Below the pieces are notes generated by a model. That model was not told where the DNA came from. It did no database searches and saw nothing but the letters and a program-made list of their open reading frames with translations. Positions 1 through 8,172 of a DNA stretch of 63,988 bases are shown here, one piece after another. The position numbers and the translations under genes are program-made. Source of the stretch: UMGS1322 sp900550765 (GTDB lineage Bacteria; Bacillota; Clostridia; Christensenellales; QALW01); NCBI GenBank assembly GCA_958448705.1, contig CAUDEY010000010.1, forward strand, positions 1-63,988. Direction: 5' to 3'. Positions within the stretch are counted from its first letter, which is position 1, and every line of letters begins with the position of its first letter.

Positions 1-19
1 TGCGGCGCAAGGCGCATAA
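1..19 (+). CDS. 3' end of an upstream lipoprotein-like gene (partial)
   Basis: The first 19 bases read as the last five codons (AAQGA) and a TAA stop, with one extra base at the left edge. The same 55 bases, including the terminator, recur at 889-943 as the end of the lipoprotein gene at 215-907. This fragment is therefore very likely the tail of a tandem paralogue that lies mostly outside the window. Nothing about its function can be said beyond that similarity. Confidence 0.6.
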
Positions 20-30
20 AAGAGAGAAAA

Positions 31-56
31 AACAGCGGTGAAAGCCGCTGTTTTTT
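31..56 (+). terminator. Rho-independent terminator of the partial gene
   Basis: An eight-base-pair stem (AACAGCGG 31-38 with CCGCTGTT 45-52) and a six-base loop run into a stretch of T's, 12 bases after the stop of the partial gene. Confidence 0.8.
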
Positions 57-66
57 ATTATACCTA

Positions 67-95
67 TTGAATTTGCAAAAGGAATATGGTACTAT
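67..95 (+). promoter_or_regulatory. Candidate promoter for the lipoprotein gene
   Basis: TTGAAT (67-72) and TACTAT (90-95) are 17 bases apart. Each matches the sigma-A consensus at four of six positions. The promoter would give a leader of about 115 bases before the gene at 215. It is moderate to weak. Confidence 0.35.
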
Positions 96-214
96 TTAGA
101 TGTAAAAAAGCAGAAGGGAGAGGGAACCCGTGGAGCTTTTTGCTGAAAAGTAAGGAAAAAGAGGTTTTTGATTCAGGCCGGGAATTTGGTTCTTGAGGAA
201 AGGAGTAAAAAGCA

Positions 215-907
215 ATGAAAAAACTGATGAGCGTACTGGCGATCATTGTTTTGATAGGTGGTGCCATGACAGGGTGCGGCACAGAGTCGGATGAAATAGT
301 GTTTCAAGGATATGGGGAAGAAGCAGTCCGTTTTTATACAAAAGAAGAATATGAGGCGGAATTTTTGAAATATGTTGCGGGAGAGGATGTAGATGAAAGA
401 CTTGCAGCAGTCGCTCGTTATATGCCGGAGGATTATTACTTAATGCCCGCAGGAGAATTTGAGCAAATAGAGATGTATTATGATGTTATGACAGTTTTGT
501 CTAAAGAGGAGGGAAGGATAGTATATTGGAATGCAGCAAAGAAAAAAAGAGAGTTGAATGAACGAATAAAAAGTATGGGAGGATTTAATAATCGGTATAC
601 TTCAGAAAATTCTTTTACTATTTATGTATTTAGTGAAGTAACAGTAGAGGGGATAGAGTATATTATAGAAAGAGGCTTCAATGGGCCTAAAGCTATAGAA
701 TACAGAGAAAGCGTAGGAAATCCGCTTACAGAAGAAGAAATTATGTATCCAAGAGAAATGAATATATATTGGGAGCAGGATGGAGCTTTGATAGAAGTAA
801 TTGCAAATAAAAATAAACAAATAACAGATGATGCGGAACTGGTAAGCCATTACGGCAAACTGCAAAAGGTATATTACAATACTAATGATGCGGCGCAAGG
901 CGCATAA
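215..907 (+). CDS. Putative lipoprotein of unknown function, 230 aa
   Basis: The protein starts with a lipoprotein signal (MKK, a hydrophobic stretch, then a Gly-Cys with Cys at residue 21), so it is probably exported and lipid-anchored. The mature part is acidic and rich in Glu, Tyr and Asn, with no domain I recognise and no further membrane segment. AGGAG at 201-205 is well spaced for the ATG. The gene stands alone, between its own promoter candidate and a terminator at 919-943. Its last bases and terminator are repeated exactly at the left edge of the window, so it is probably one member of a tandem family. The coding sequence is more AT-rich than the metabolic genes to its right. Confidence 0.7.
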   Translation: MKKLMSVLAIIVLIGGAMTGCGTESDEIVFQGYGEEAVRFYTKEEYEAEFLKYVAGEDVDERLAAVARYMPEDYYLMPAGEFEQIEMYYDVMTVLSKEEGRIVYWNAAKKKRELNERIKSMGGFNNRYTSENSFTIYVFSEVTVEGIEYIIERGFNGPKAIEYRESVGNPLTEEEIMYPREMNIYWEQDGALIEVIANKNKQITDDAELVSHYGKLQKVYYNTNDAAQGA

Positions 908-943
908 AAGAGAGAAAAAACAGCGGTGAAAGCCGCTGTTTTT
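889..943 (+). repeat. Second copy of a 55-bp direct repeat (first copy 1-55)
   Basis: Bases 889-943 are identical to 1-55 and cover the last codons of the lipoprotein gene plus its terminator. The repeat interval is 888 bp, about the length of one gene plus its spacer, which fits a tandem gene duplication. Confidence 0.85.
919..943 (+). terminator. Rho-independent terminator after the lipoprotein gene
   Basis: The stem AACAGCGG (919-926) / CCGCTGTT (933-940) is followed by T's. It is the same hairpin as the one at 31-56. Confidence 0.8.
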
Positions 944-992
944 CCTGCTGTCTGTGTTTTTTTTGAAGGATAAAAAAATTTTTTAAAAAATG

Positions 993-1003
993 TGACTTAG
1001 TCA
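993..1003. promoter_or_regulatory. Perfect short palindrome upstream of trxA, possible operator
   Basis: TGACT-T-AGTCA is an 11-base inverted repeat about 90 bases upstream of trxA. I could not place a convincing -35/-10 pair beside it, although several AT-rich -10-like hexamers occur at 1027-1040. Its use as an operator is inferred only from symmetry and position. Confidence 0.25.
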
Positions 1004-1093
1004 TAGTTAGAAGGCCGTTTTATGTGTACAATACTATTATAAGCAGCGGCGGAATCGCCGGGCAGTAAAAATGCATAAAAGGAGAAAGATAAA

Positions 1094-1405
1094 ATGGCGG
1101 AATTGAAAATTACAAAAAACAATTTTGAAGCAGAGGTTTTAAAGTCCGATGTTCCCGTTCTGTTGGATTTTTGGGCATCGTGGTGCGGCCCTTGCCGGAT
1201 GCTGGCTCCGGTTATAGCGGAGCTTGCGGAAGATTATGCGGGCAAGGTGAAGGTTGGAAAGGTGAATGTGGATGAAGAACCGCAGCTGGCTGCGGCGTTT
1301 CAGATTTCCAGCATTCCCACGGTAGTGGTCATGAAAAACGGTAAGCCGGAAAAAATATCGGTTGGATATCAACCGAAAGAAGCACTGGCATCTATGCTGG
1401 GGTAG
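1094..1405 (+). CDS. trxA: Thioredoxin
   Basis: This is a cytoplasmic dithiol-disulfide oxidoreductase of normal thioredoxin length (103 aa). The redox motif WCGPC spans residues 30-34, inside the classic context of a preceding FWAS and a following R-M-L. The cis-proline region SIPTVVV follows near residue 75. AAAGGAG precedes the ATG. It is the first gene of a three-gene run with a single-domain rhodanese and a CoA-disulfide reductase fused to a rhodanese, so its probable role is reduction of protein disulfides or persulfides in that set. Family assignment is secure, but the physiological partner is inferred from the neighbours. Confidence 0.95.
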   Translation: MAELKITKNNFEAEVLKSDVPVLLDFWASWCGPCRMLAPVIAELAEDYAGKVKVGKVNVDEEPQLAAAFQISSIPTVVVMKNGKPEKISVGYQPKEALASMLG

Positions 1406-1414
1406 GAGAACTGT

Positions 1415-1735
1415 ATGGGTGTTTTTGATTTGTTTGCAAAAAGGAATATGGATGAGGGTGTGGAAGAATTCCGCCGTACGCCGCAGGCGGTGCTGCTGGA
1501 TGTGCGTACGGGAGAGGAATATGCACAGGGCCATATTGAAGGCAGTTATCATCTTTCGCTGGATCAGATTGCATCGGCCGTTGATGCGTTTCCGGATAAA
1601 AACACGCCTTTGTTTGTACATTGCCGCAGCGGTGCACGAAGCGGGCAGGCGGTATCGTATTTAAAGCAGATGGGATATCGCAGGGTAAAAAATATCGGCG
1701 GAATTTTGGACTATCATGGAAAGGTGGTAAGATAG
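1415..1735 (+). CDS. Single-domain rhodanese-like protein
   Basis: The 106-residue protein has the rhodanese fold signatures LLDVRTGEEYAQGHI near residues 27-41 and the active loop CRSGAR, with the persulfide-carrying Cys at residue 70. Such proteins move sulfane sulfur to cyanide, thiols or protein acceptors. There is no signal peptide, so it is cytoplasmic. It lies 9 bases after trxA, and its TAG is directly followed by the ATG of the next gene, so translation is probably coupled. The donor and acceptor are unknown. A persulfide or polysulfide detoxification role fits the neighbours. Confidence 0.9.
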   Translation: MGVFDLFAKRNMDEGVEEFRRTPQAVLLDVRTGEEYAQGHIEGSYHLSLDQIASAVDAFPDKNTPLFVHCRSGARSGQAVSYLKQMGYRRVKNIGGILDYHGKVVR

Positions 1736-3436
1736 ATGAAAATAGTCATTGTCGGCGGTGTAGCCGGGGGTGCATCAGCCGCGGCAAGACTGCGGCGGTT
1801 AGATGAAACGGCGCAGATTCTTATTTTTGAGCGTTCCGGTTTTATTTCTTATGCGAATTGCGGACTGCCATATTACATCGGCGGGGTTATCACAGAAAAA
1901 AAGGATTTGACGCTGCAGACTCCCGAGAGTTTTTGGTCGCGTTTTCGGATCGATGCTTTGGTTCATCATGAGGTACTGCGTGTTGACCGGAAAAATAAAA
2001 CGGTTACCGTTAAAAATTTGGTTACCGGAAGGATATACGAGGAGTCCTACGATAAGCTGATCCTTTCCCCCGGTGCCAGGCCGATCCGGCCGGAACTTCC
2101 CGGTATTGACAGTGAACGGGTATATACTCTGCGTACAGTAGAGGATACGGTAAAGATTCGTGAAAGTGTTGAAAAACAGCAGGTGCGGTCCGCAGTAATC
2201 ATCGGCGGTGGCTTTATCGGGGTGGAAATGGCGGAAAATTTGCAGCGGCTGGGCATAGAAGTAAGCCTTGTTGAAAAGCTTCCCCAGCTTTTAGGACAGT
2301 TTGATGCGGATATGGTGAGCTTTCTTCATGCGCATATCAGGGAAAAAGGCGTTCAGCTGCATCTGGGGCGTTCGGTAGAGCGTTTTTTGGAAGAGGACGG
2401 CGGAATTTCGGTGTGTATAGACGGCGGCGAGAAGCTGTTTGCTGATATCGCGATCGCTGCAATCGGCGTTTTGCCTGAAAGTACACTGGCGGCAGAAGCC
2501 GGGCTGACGCTGGGAATGAAAAACAGCATTGCTGTGAACGAATATATGCAGACATCGGATCCGGATATTTATGCTGTGGGGGATGCGGCGGAGATTACAC
2601 ATAGGATAACGGGACAAAAAACCGTAATGGCGTTGGCCGGTCCTGCCAATAGGCAGGCGCGGATCGCAGCAGATCATATTTGCGGGATTCAAAGGCCGTA
2701 TATGGGCGCTGCGGGGACGTCGGTTCTAAAGATATTTGATATGACTGCGGCGTCAGCAGGGTTAAATGAACGTGCGGCCCGGGCAGCGGGAATAGAATAT
2801 GAAAAGGTGATTCTATCACCGGTATCGCATGCCGCATATTATCCCGGCGGTAAAGTGATGACGCTTAAGCTGTTATTTGAAAAAAACGGAAGAATACTCG
2901 GCGCGCAGATCGTAGGCTTTGACGGTGTAGATAAGCGCATTGATGTATTGGCTGCGGCAATGCAGGCAAAGCTGAAGGCGACCGATCTATGCGACCTTGA
3001 TCTTGCTTATGCACCGCCGTATTCTTCTGCAAAGGATCCGGTCAATATGGCGGGCTTTGTGGCGGAAAATGTGCTTTCAGGTAAAGTGAAGCAGTTCTTT
3101 TATGAGGAGGCGCTTTCATTGCCGCGTGACGGCAGTGTAACACTTTTAGATACCCGTACTGAGGCAGAGTACAGCCGAGGACATGCGGAAGGCTTCGATA
3201 TCAATATTCCTGTTGACAGGCTGAGGGAGAGGCTTGAAGAGATCGACAAAACAAAACCGGTATATGTAATGTGCCAGTCAGGGCTGCGCAGTTACATTGC
3301 TTGCCGGATTCTGACGCAGAACGGTTTTAACTGTTATAATTTTGCGGGAGGATACCGTGTATATCACAGTATCCGCAGCCAAGAGGCAGAGTCTGCGTCG
3401 GCTTATCCTTGCGGAATGGCGCGAAGCCAGGGATAA
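1736..3436 (+). CDS. CoA-disulfide reductase / rhodanese fusion (FAD pyridine-nucleotide oxidoreductase)
   Basis: The 566-residue protein opens with an FAD-binding GGVAGGASAAARLRR stretch. The single-Cys motif SYANCGLPYYIGG, Cys at residue 42, is typical of CoA-disulfide reductases. A second Rossmann site (IIGGGFIGVEMAE, about residue 161) binds NAD(P)H, and a dimerisation domain follows. The last ~100 residues are a rhodanese domain with active loop CQSGLRS. Known fusions of this type (CoADR-Rhd) reduce CoA disulfide or CoA persulfide and polysulfide. The ATG follows the previous stop with no gap. With thioredoxin and the separate rhodanese it forms a sulfane-sulfur handling operon, closed by a strong terminator at 3482-3515. 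Confidence 0.92.
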   Translation: MKIVIVGGVAGGASAAARLRRLDETAQILIFERSGFISYANCGLPYYIGGVITEKKDLTLQTPESFWSRFRIDALVHHEVLRVDRKNKTVTVKNLVTGRIYEESYDKLILSPGARPIRPELPGIDSERVYTLRTVEDTVKIRESVEKQQVRSAVIIGGGFIGVEMAENLQRLGIEVSLVEKLPQLLGQFDADMVSFLHAHIREKGVQLHLGRSVERFLEEDGGISVCIDGGEKLFADIAIAAIGVLPESTLAAEAGLTLGMKNSIAVNEYMQTSDPDIYAVGDAAEITHRITGQKTVMALAGPANRQARIAADHICGIQRPYMGAAGTSVLKIFDMTAASAGLNERAARAAGIEYEKVILSPVSHAAYYPGGKVMTLKLLFEKNGRILGAQIVGFDGVDKRIDVLAAAMQAKLKATDLCDLDLAYAPPYSSAKDPVNMAGFVAENVLSGKVKQFFYEEALSLPRDGSVTLLDTRTEAEYSRGHAEGFDINIPVDRLRERLEEIDKTKPVYVMCQSGLRSYIACRILTQNGFNCYNFAGGYRVYHSIRSQEAESASAYPCGMARSQG

Positions 3437-3481
3437 GCAGAAAGGATTTGTCTTCAATACGGCAGCAAGCAGAGGATAAAA

Positions 3482-3515
3482 ATGCGGTGCAGGAGACCTG
3501 CGCCGCATCTTTTTG
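3482..3515 (+). terminator. Terminator of the trxA-rhodanese-CoADR operon
   Basis: A 12-pair stem (3482-3493 with 3497-3508, one G-T pair, three-base loop) is followed by CTTTTTG. Confidence 0.85.
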
Positions 3516-3568
3516 TAAAGAAAACCCCTGCGATAGCCGCGTGGAAGGAAAGGATTTCAGCGATAGGG

Positions 3569-3595
3569 AAAATCCTCCGCATGGCGGAGGATTTT
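3569..3595. terminator. Terminator between convergent genes
   Basis: AATCCTCCGC (3571-3580) pairs with GCGGAGGATT (3584-3593) around a three-base loop, with A's on the left and T's on the right. It sits just past the stop of the minus-strand glycosidase gene and can act in both directions. Confidence 0.8.
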
Positions 3596-3597
3596 TA

Positions 3598-5223
3598 TTA
3601 TTTTATTTTTTGAATCAGAATGACCCAATCGTTTTTATCAGGTTTTTGCTCCAGATGATAGCTGCGGTGCACATCGGGCGTAAATTTGTGCTTTTGTAAA
3701 TATTCGTTGGTGCGGGGGTTAAACCACTGGTACGTATATTCGCAGGCGTCCAAATTGTTCAGCATACCGGTCGCATAGTTTTGGTTATAGAAATAGATGA
3801 CCTCGGTATTGCGTTCGTCGGTAGCGATGGAATAAAAGTTTTCGCCGTCGGCTTTAAAGTAGGCGGGGGAATCAAACCGCGGAATCAGCCGCCACCATTT
3901 CAGCTTTTGGAAGAATTCCCGCATGTAATTTACCTGATAGGCTGTTTCAAACTCCACGCTCTTGCTCCAGGGAATCTGCTTATCTTCAGGCGTGATCACC
4001 TCGGCGCCGTCGTTGCTTTCTTTATCAATATCGTACCGGCTTTTGTACAGCCAGATATCAATGGCGCCGTAGCCGTAGCCGTACAGGCCGTTCAGATAAG
4101 CAAACCAGCCTTCGGCACGCGCGCCGAAATGCTTGGTCCAAAGGTGGTCATAGCGGGATTCATAGAGAATGCACACCTTGCCCTGGCCGTTTAACATGCC
4201 GTCTTTTGCAAATTCAAAGCTCATGGGCGAACCAAGGCCGGTACTCCACTGGTAGCCGAACCAGTTGTGGCCTTCCACCTCGCGGAAAGAGGAGGTGGAG
4301 GGGCAGGTGCCGTCGCCGCCGGGGCCGGAGTGAATGGAGCAATATTCCATGTGCGCGGTCAGCGGATGCTTATAGGCGTCATTTTTATGCAGTCCCCTGG
4401 CAATAATTTTAAAGGGATTATTTTCCTTGGTAAAGCGTTTTTGATCACCGCGGGTAAAGTAGAAGTCATTATCCACTTCCTGCCCCAGCGTCCACAGCAC
4501 GGGGTAGGCCGAATACCGGGCCGCCCAGTAGCGGGCCAGCTTTTCTAAATAGGCCGTATCCTCATAGCGTTCAAACTGAACGAGTTCATGCGGGAATACC
4601 AGCTGGGCGTTAGCGTGCACCAGGCCCTTTTCGGCAATGTAGGCAAAGCGGCGGTCCAGGTCCTGAAAGCCCTTGATATCCTCTTCATCCACGCCGTTTC
4701 CGATATGGTATTTTGCGCCGATCGGCTCGGACTGATAAACGTTGAAGCCCTGTTCTGCGCGCTTATCCACAATGTATTTAAAGTGGGAATTGGTCTTAAG
4801 ATCTCCGGCAAATTCGCCGGCTTCGTCAAACTCCTCAACGGCAAAATTCCAGTGGGTATCGCCTAAATAGAAAAAAGGCGTGCCGTCATCATATACAAAA
4901 TACCGTACATTGGGAATCACTTTGATAAAGCCGTGTTTATAAATTTCCAGCGGACCGCTGTACGCTTCACACTCTACGGTGCCTGAACCTGCAAGTCCGT
5001 TATTTTCCGGGTCATCACATTCGGTTTTGTAATTCCATACGCCGGCGGAAGGCAACGCAAAACGAACGCGCCAGGTATCACCGCCATCCCAGAAAGCGGG
5101 AATACGCAGTGTTTTTCTGCCGCAGGCAAAACAAACGTCAAGCGTCACGTCCTCGAAGGGGGTTTCATACTTCTTGGTGCTTGTAAACGTCAATTCGTTG
5201 GCAAGCCAGGTCTGTACTTTCAT
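3598..5223 (-). CDS. Apiosidase-like (DUF4038-type) putative glycoside hydrolase
   Basis: The 541-residue protein has no signal peptide. Residues ~1-100 look like the beta-sandwich DUF5060 domain found ahead of apiosidase-like barrels. The catalytic TIM-barrel part follows, with FFYLGDTHWNF near residue 117, a YQSEPIG strand, and TLGQEVDN near residue 240, where a glutamate is likely catalytic. Members of the DUF4038/GH140-like group hydrolyse apiose or other plant-polysaccharide glycosides, but substrate cannot be read from the sequence. It is intracellular, so it would act on imported oligosaccharides. It is transcribed divergently from the sugar-acid operon at 5507, which suggests a shared substrate and possibly shared control. 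Confidence 0.75.
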   Translation of the reverse strand: MKVQTWLANELTFTSTKKYETPFEDVTLDVCFACGRKTLRIPAFWDGGDTWRVRFALPSAGVWNYKTECDDPENNGLAGSGTVECEAYSGPLEIYKHGFIKVIPNVRYFVYDDGTPFFYLGDTHWNFAVEEFDEAGEFAGDLKTNSHFKYIVDKRAEQGFNVYQSEPIGAKYHIGNGVDEEDIKGFQDLDRRFAYIAEKGLVHANAQLVFPHELVQFERYEDTAYLEKLARYWAARYSAYPVLWTLGQEVDNDFYFTRGDQKRFTKENNPFKIIARGLHKNDAYKHPLTAHMEYCSIHSGPGGDGTCPSTSSFREVEGHNWFGYQWSTGLGSPMSFEFAKDGMLNGQGKVCILYESRYDHLWTKHFGARAEGWFAYLNGLYGYGYGAIDIWLYKSRYDIDKESNDGAEVITPEDKQIPWSKSVEFETAYQVNYMREFFQKLKWWRLIPRFDSPAYFKADGENFYSIATDERNTEVIYFYNQNYATGMLNNLDACEYTYQWFNPRTNEYLQKHKFTPDVHRSYHLEQKPDKNDWVILIQKIK

Positions 5224-5240
5224 TTTAACACCTCAATTTC

Positions 5241-5258
5241 AGGCCGTTTAGGCCGTTT
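5241..5258. repeat. Tandem 9-base repeat near the transcription start of the apiosidase-like gene
   Basis: AGGCCGTTT occurs twice in direct succession (5241-5258). It lies just downstream of the minus-strand -10 box at 5266-5271. On that strand TTGAAAACGG also resembles half of a catabolite-response element. It may be an operator, but this is only positional inference. Confidence 0.35.
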
Positions 5259-5265
5259 TCAACTC

Positions 5266-5294
5266 ATTCTATCATATGCCGGGGCAGAAGGCAA
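5266..5294 (-). promoter_or_regulatory. Promoter of the apiosidase-like gene
   Basis: On the minus strand TTGCCT (5289-5294) and TAGAAT (5266-5271) are 17 bases apart, with an extended -10 TGA directly before the hexamer. Confidence 0.7.
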
Positions 5295-5425
5295 TACCTA
5301 AACTCCGCTTTTTTAGAATAATTTTTATCTTTTACTAAAGACCTGCGTGTCCGGGAAGCGGCAGGATCTTTTGCAGCCTTTGTTCTATGCGGAATTATCC
5401 GGCAGGGCAGGCATTGTTTTTGTCC

Positions 5426-5454
5426 TTGATTTATACTGCTTAGTTTGGTATAAT
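5426..5454 (+). promoter_or_regulatory. Promoter of the sugar-acid operon
   Basis: TTGATT (5426-5431), a 17-base spacer ending in TGG, and a perfect TATAAT (5449-5454) give a strong extended -10 promoter. A small inverted repeat GTAC-TTTTT-GTAC (5464-5476) follows the predicted start and could bind a regulator. Confidence 0.85.
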
Positions 5455-5506
5455 TTAGTTGTTGTACTTTTTGTACGTAAAATAAAAATAAGAAGGAAAC
5501 TATGCT

Positions 5507-7501
5507 ATGCAGGTACAGTTAAAAAGATATAATGGCGTGCTTAAAATCGAAATTGACGGGCAAATTCTTGAGCCGCTTTCGTTCAAGTCTTTCCGGCCGA
5601 CGGCAAAAAATATTTCCGATTTTGCAGCCGCGGGTGTAAAGCTGTTCAGTATTTTAACCAGCGGCCTTACCAGCATGCTTCAGGTGCCGTATTCTCTTTA
5701 CGGTGAAAGTTGGGTTGGGCCGCATCGGTTTGATTTTTCAGTAATCGACCGGCAGATCGAGCTTTTTAGGGAAAACGCGCCCGGCTGTTATTTTGCGCTG
5801 ATGGTACAGCTGGATACGCGCCCCTGGTGGCTGGAGGCGCACCCCGAATGCCCCAATACGTTCACGCATCTTTCCCAAACCGCGGCCAACGCACAGTGGC
5901 GGGAGGAAGCGGCGGAATATCTGCAGGCCGTGCTGAAGCATGTAGAGGAAAAGTACGGCGAACTTTTTTATGGCTATTTTATGCTTTGCGGATTTACGAC
6001 CGAATGGTTCAGCCATTTTGATGAGGAAGCCCCCAATGCCATAAAGGAGGAAGCTTTTAGGGAGTATATGGGGGATCGCAGTGCCGTAGTTCCGACCAAG
6101 AGCGAACTGGATGGAGCAGCCGGCAGCGCGTTTGTTTCTGAAGTCTGCCGACAGAATGTGGCGGAGTACCGAAAATTTCATGCCGAGCTGATCGCCGACA
6201 GCGTGCTGTATTTTGCCGCCCGTGCCCAGGAAGTTCTGCAGCATAAAAAGCTGCTGGGCGTATACTACGGATATCTTTTGGAGCTGAATGGTCCGCGTCT
6301 GTGGAACGACGGTCACCTGGCGTATGAAAAGGTGTTCACCAGCCCGGATATTGATATGATTTCCTCACCCTCCTCCTATGATTACCGCAAAATAGATTCT
6401 ACCAGCGCTTTTATGGTCACCTATGATACGCTGAATTTGCATGATAAGCTCTATTATCTGGAGTTTGACCATATTACGCATTTAGCCCCGCCGGATGTGG
6501 ACGGAATTTTGATTCCCGGGGGCGACAGCAAGTATAAAAACCAGGCGGAAACGCTGGATGTTATGCAGCGCGATTTTATGCTTTGCGCCGCTAAGGGAGC
6601 CGCCCTGTGGTGGTTTGATATGTTTGAGGGGTGGTTTTACTCCCAAGAGATGATGGGCAGCATCCGTGCTATGATAAAAGTTGCCCAAAAATATGCTAAG
6701 CAGCCGCAAAAGAGCGTCAGCGAAGTGTTGGTGATTGCTTCCGGTGAAGCGCTTTACGGCGTAAATAAAAACAGCGGACTGAATACGCTGTGCCTGGGCA
6801 AGCAGCGTGAGGGGCTTGCCCGGATGGGCGCGCCGTATGATTTGTATTCGATGTGCGATTTGGAAAAAATCAATCTTGCGCAATATAAGCTGGTGATTTT
6901 TTTGGATGCTTTTGCGCTTACCGGTCAAAAGCGGCAATATATCCATGAAAAAATAAAAACCGGCGGACGGACGGTTTTGTGGCTGTACGCGCCGGACTAC
7001 CTTACCGGCGGTCTGCCGGCGATGCAGAGCCTGACGGACATCAATGTTGTGCAGTTTATCGGCCAGGAGGATACGGTAAGCACGCATTACGGTGCGCTGA
7101 AGTATGAGGAATTGCCCGAGCCAAGGTTTTTTATTGAGGATCATGACGCACTGCCCCTGGGCATTTATGAAAACACCGAAAAAGTAGCGCTGGGAATAAA
7201 AAAATTCAGCCAATATACCAGCTGTTACAGTGCGGTGGGGAATCTTTCCGGCAGTGTGCTGCGGCATATTGCCGAGGGCGCAGGCGTACATATTTATGCG
7301 CACGGAGACGAGCCGGTGTATATAAACAGCCTGTTTTTGGGCGTTTATTCCCTATCGGATACCGTGCTTACGGTAAAAGAGGATGGCTTGTATCAGGATG
7401 TGTTCACCGGCGCAGTGTATGAGGCAAAAGAGAAAACGCTTTGCCTGCCTTACAAGGGAGCGGCTTCCCGCCTGCTGGTGAAAAAAGGAGACGTTTTATG
7501 A
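5507..7501 (+). CDS. Clan GH-A glycosidase, beta-galactosidase (GH42)-like
   Basis: The 664-residue protein resembles GH42-type enzymes. An N-terminal TIM barrel has an acidic site, CGFTTEW, near residue 166 that fits the acid/base position, and YYLEFDHIT near residue 318 as a nucleophile candidate. A flavodoxin-like trimerisation domain occupies about residues 400-540, and a short beta domain ends the protein. There is no signal peptide. The start ATG at 5507 has AAGGAA eight bases ahead. The upstream ATG at 5502 is out of frame. It is the first gene of a four-gene operon, and its stop overlaps the next start (ATGA). The exact GH family and substrate are uncertain. The lactonase and dehydratase downstream suggest that sugar acids are formed from the released sugar. 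Confidence 0.65.
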   Translation: MQVQLKRYNGVLKIEIDGQILEPLSFKSFRPTAKNISDFAAAGVKLFSILTSGLTSMLQVPYSLYGESWVGPHRFDFSVIDRQIELFRENAPGCYFALMVQLDTRPWWLEAHPECPNTFTHLSQTAANAQWREEAAEYLQAVLKHVEEKYGELFYGYFMLCGFTTEWFSHFDEEAPNAIKEEAFREYMGDRSAVVPTKSELDGAAGSAFVSEVCRQNVAEYRKFHAELIADSVLYFAARAQEVLQHKKLLGVYYGYLLELNGPRLWNDGHLAYEKVFTSPDIDMISSPSSYDYRKIDSTSAFMVTYDTLNLHDKLYYLEFDHITHLAPPDVDGILIPGGDSKYKNQAETLDVMQRDFMLCAAKGAALWWFDMFEGWFYSQEMMGSIRAMIKVAQKYAKQPQKSVSEVLVIASGEALYGVNKNSGLNTLCLGKQREGLARMGAPYDLYSMCDLEKINLAQYKLVIFLDAFALTGQKRQYIHEKIKTGGRTVLWLYAPDYLTGGLPAMQSLTDINVVQFIGQEDTVSTHYGALKYEELPEPRFFIEDHDALPLGIYENTEKVALGIKKFSQYTSCYSAVGNLSGSVLRHIAEGAGVHIYAHGDEPVYINSLFLGVYSLSDTVLTVKEDGLYQDVFTGAVYEAKEKTLCLPYKGAASRLLVKKGDVL

Positions 7502-8172
7502 AAATTACTTGGTTGGGGCAGGCGGGCCTGCTCTTTGAAACGGGCGGCCTGACTATTGTGATAGACCCTTATCTTTCCAACAGCTGCCAACGGCTGAACC
7601 CGGATTCCTTCCGCCGCGTGCCGGTGGACGAACGCTTTTTAAAGTTAAAGCCGGATATGATTATCTGCACCCATAACCATCAGGATCACTACGATGAGGA
7701 AACGCTGCAGCATTATCTTACCGGAGAAAAGGCGGTTACTTGTCTGGTAGCGCCCTCCTGCTTTGCGCCCATCCGCAAATACGGCGCCAAGCACAACTAT
7801 ATATGGTTTGCGCCGCATACCCGGTGGACGCAAGGGAATGTACGCTTTTTCTCCGTACGTGCGGTACATTCCGACCCTGAGGCCATCGGCGTGCTGCTGG
7901 AGGCGGAAGGTAAAACCTATTATGTTACCGGCGATACGCTGCATAATACCGATATCTTTGCGGATATCCCCTCAAATTTAGAGGCGGTGTTCCTGCCGGT
8001 AAACGGAGTGGGCAATAATATGAATCTGTTGGACGCCCTGGATTTTGCCCAAAAGACCGGCGCAAAAAAAGCGGTGCCCCTGCACCGGGGGATGCTGGAT
8101 GATTTTGATTTTGCTTCCTTTGCCGCGCCCAATGCGGTGATTCCCGAAATTTATAAGGAGATACAGCTATGA
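7498..8172 (+). CDS. UlaG-like metallo-beta-lactamase-fold lactonase
   Basis: The 224-residue protein has the metal-binding THNHQDH at residues 58-64, further His residues (VHSDP, PLHRG) and the Asp of VTGDTLH, as in the MBL-fold group that includes L-ascorbate-6-phosphate lactonase UlaG. Start 7498 is chosen because its ATG overlaps the preceding TGA. An in-frame ATG at 7441 lies inside the upstream gene. Lactone ring opening would fit between a sugar dehydrogenase and the sugar-acid dehydratase encoded next. The substrate is not determined. Confidence 0.75.
   Translation: MKITWLGQAGLLFETGGLTIVIDPYLSNSCQRLNPDSFRRVPVDERFLKLKPDMIICTHNHQDHYDEETLQHYLTGEKAVTCLVAPSCFAPIRKYGAKHNYIWFAPHTRWTQGNVRFFSVRAVHSDPEAIGVLLEAEGKTYYVTGDTLHNTDIFADIPSNLEAVFLPVNGVGNNMNLLDALDFAQKTGAKKAVPLHRGMLDDFDFASFAAPNAVIPEIYKEIQL

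Noticed and set aside
7441..7497. Longer N-terminus for the UlaG-like protein
   Set aside because: It lies wholly within the upstream gene and has no ribosome binding site. The ATGA overlap at 7498 and the family's normal start support the shorter form.
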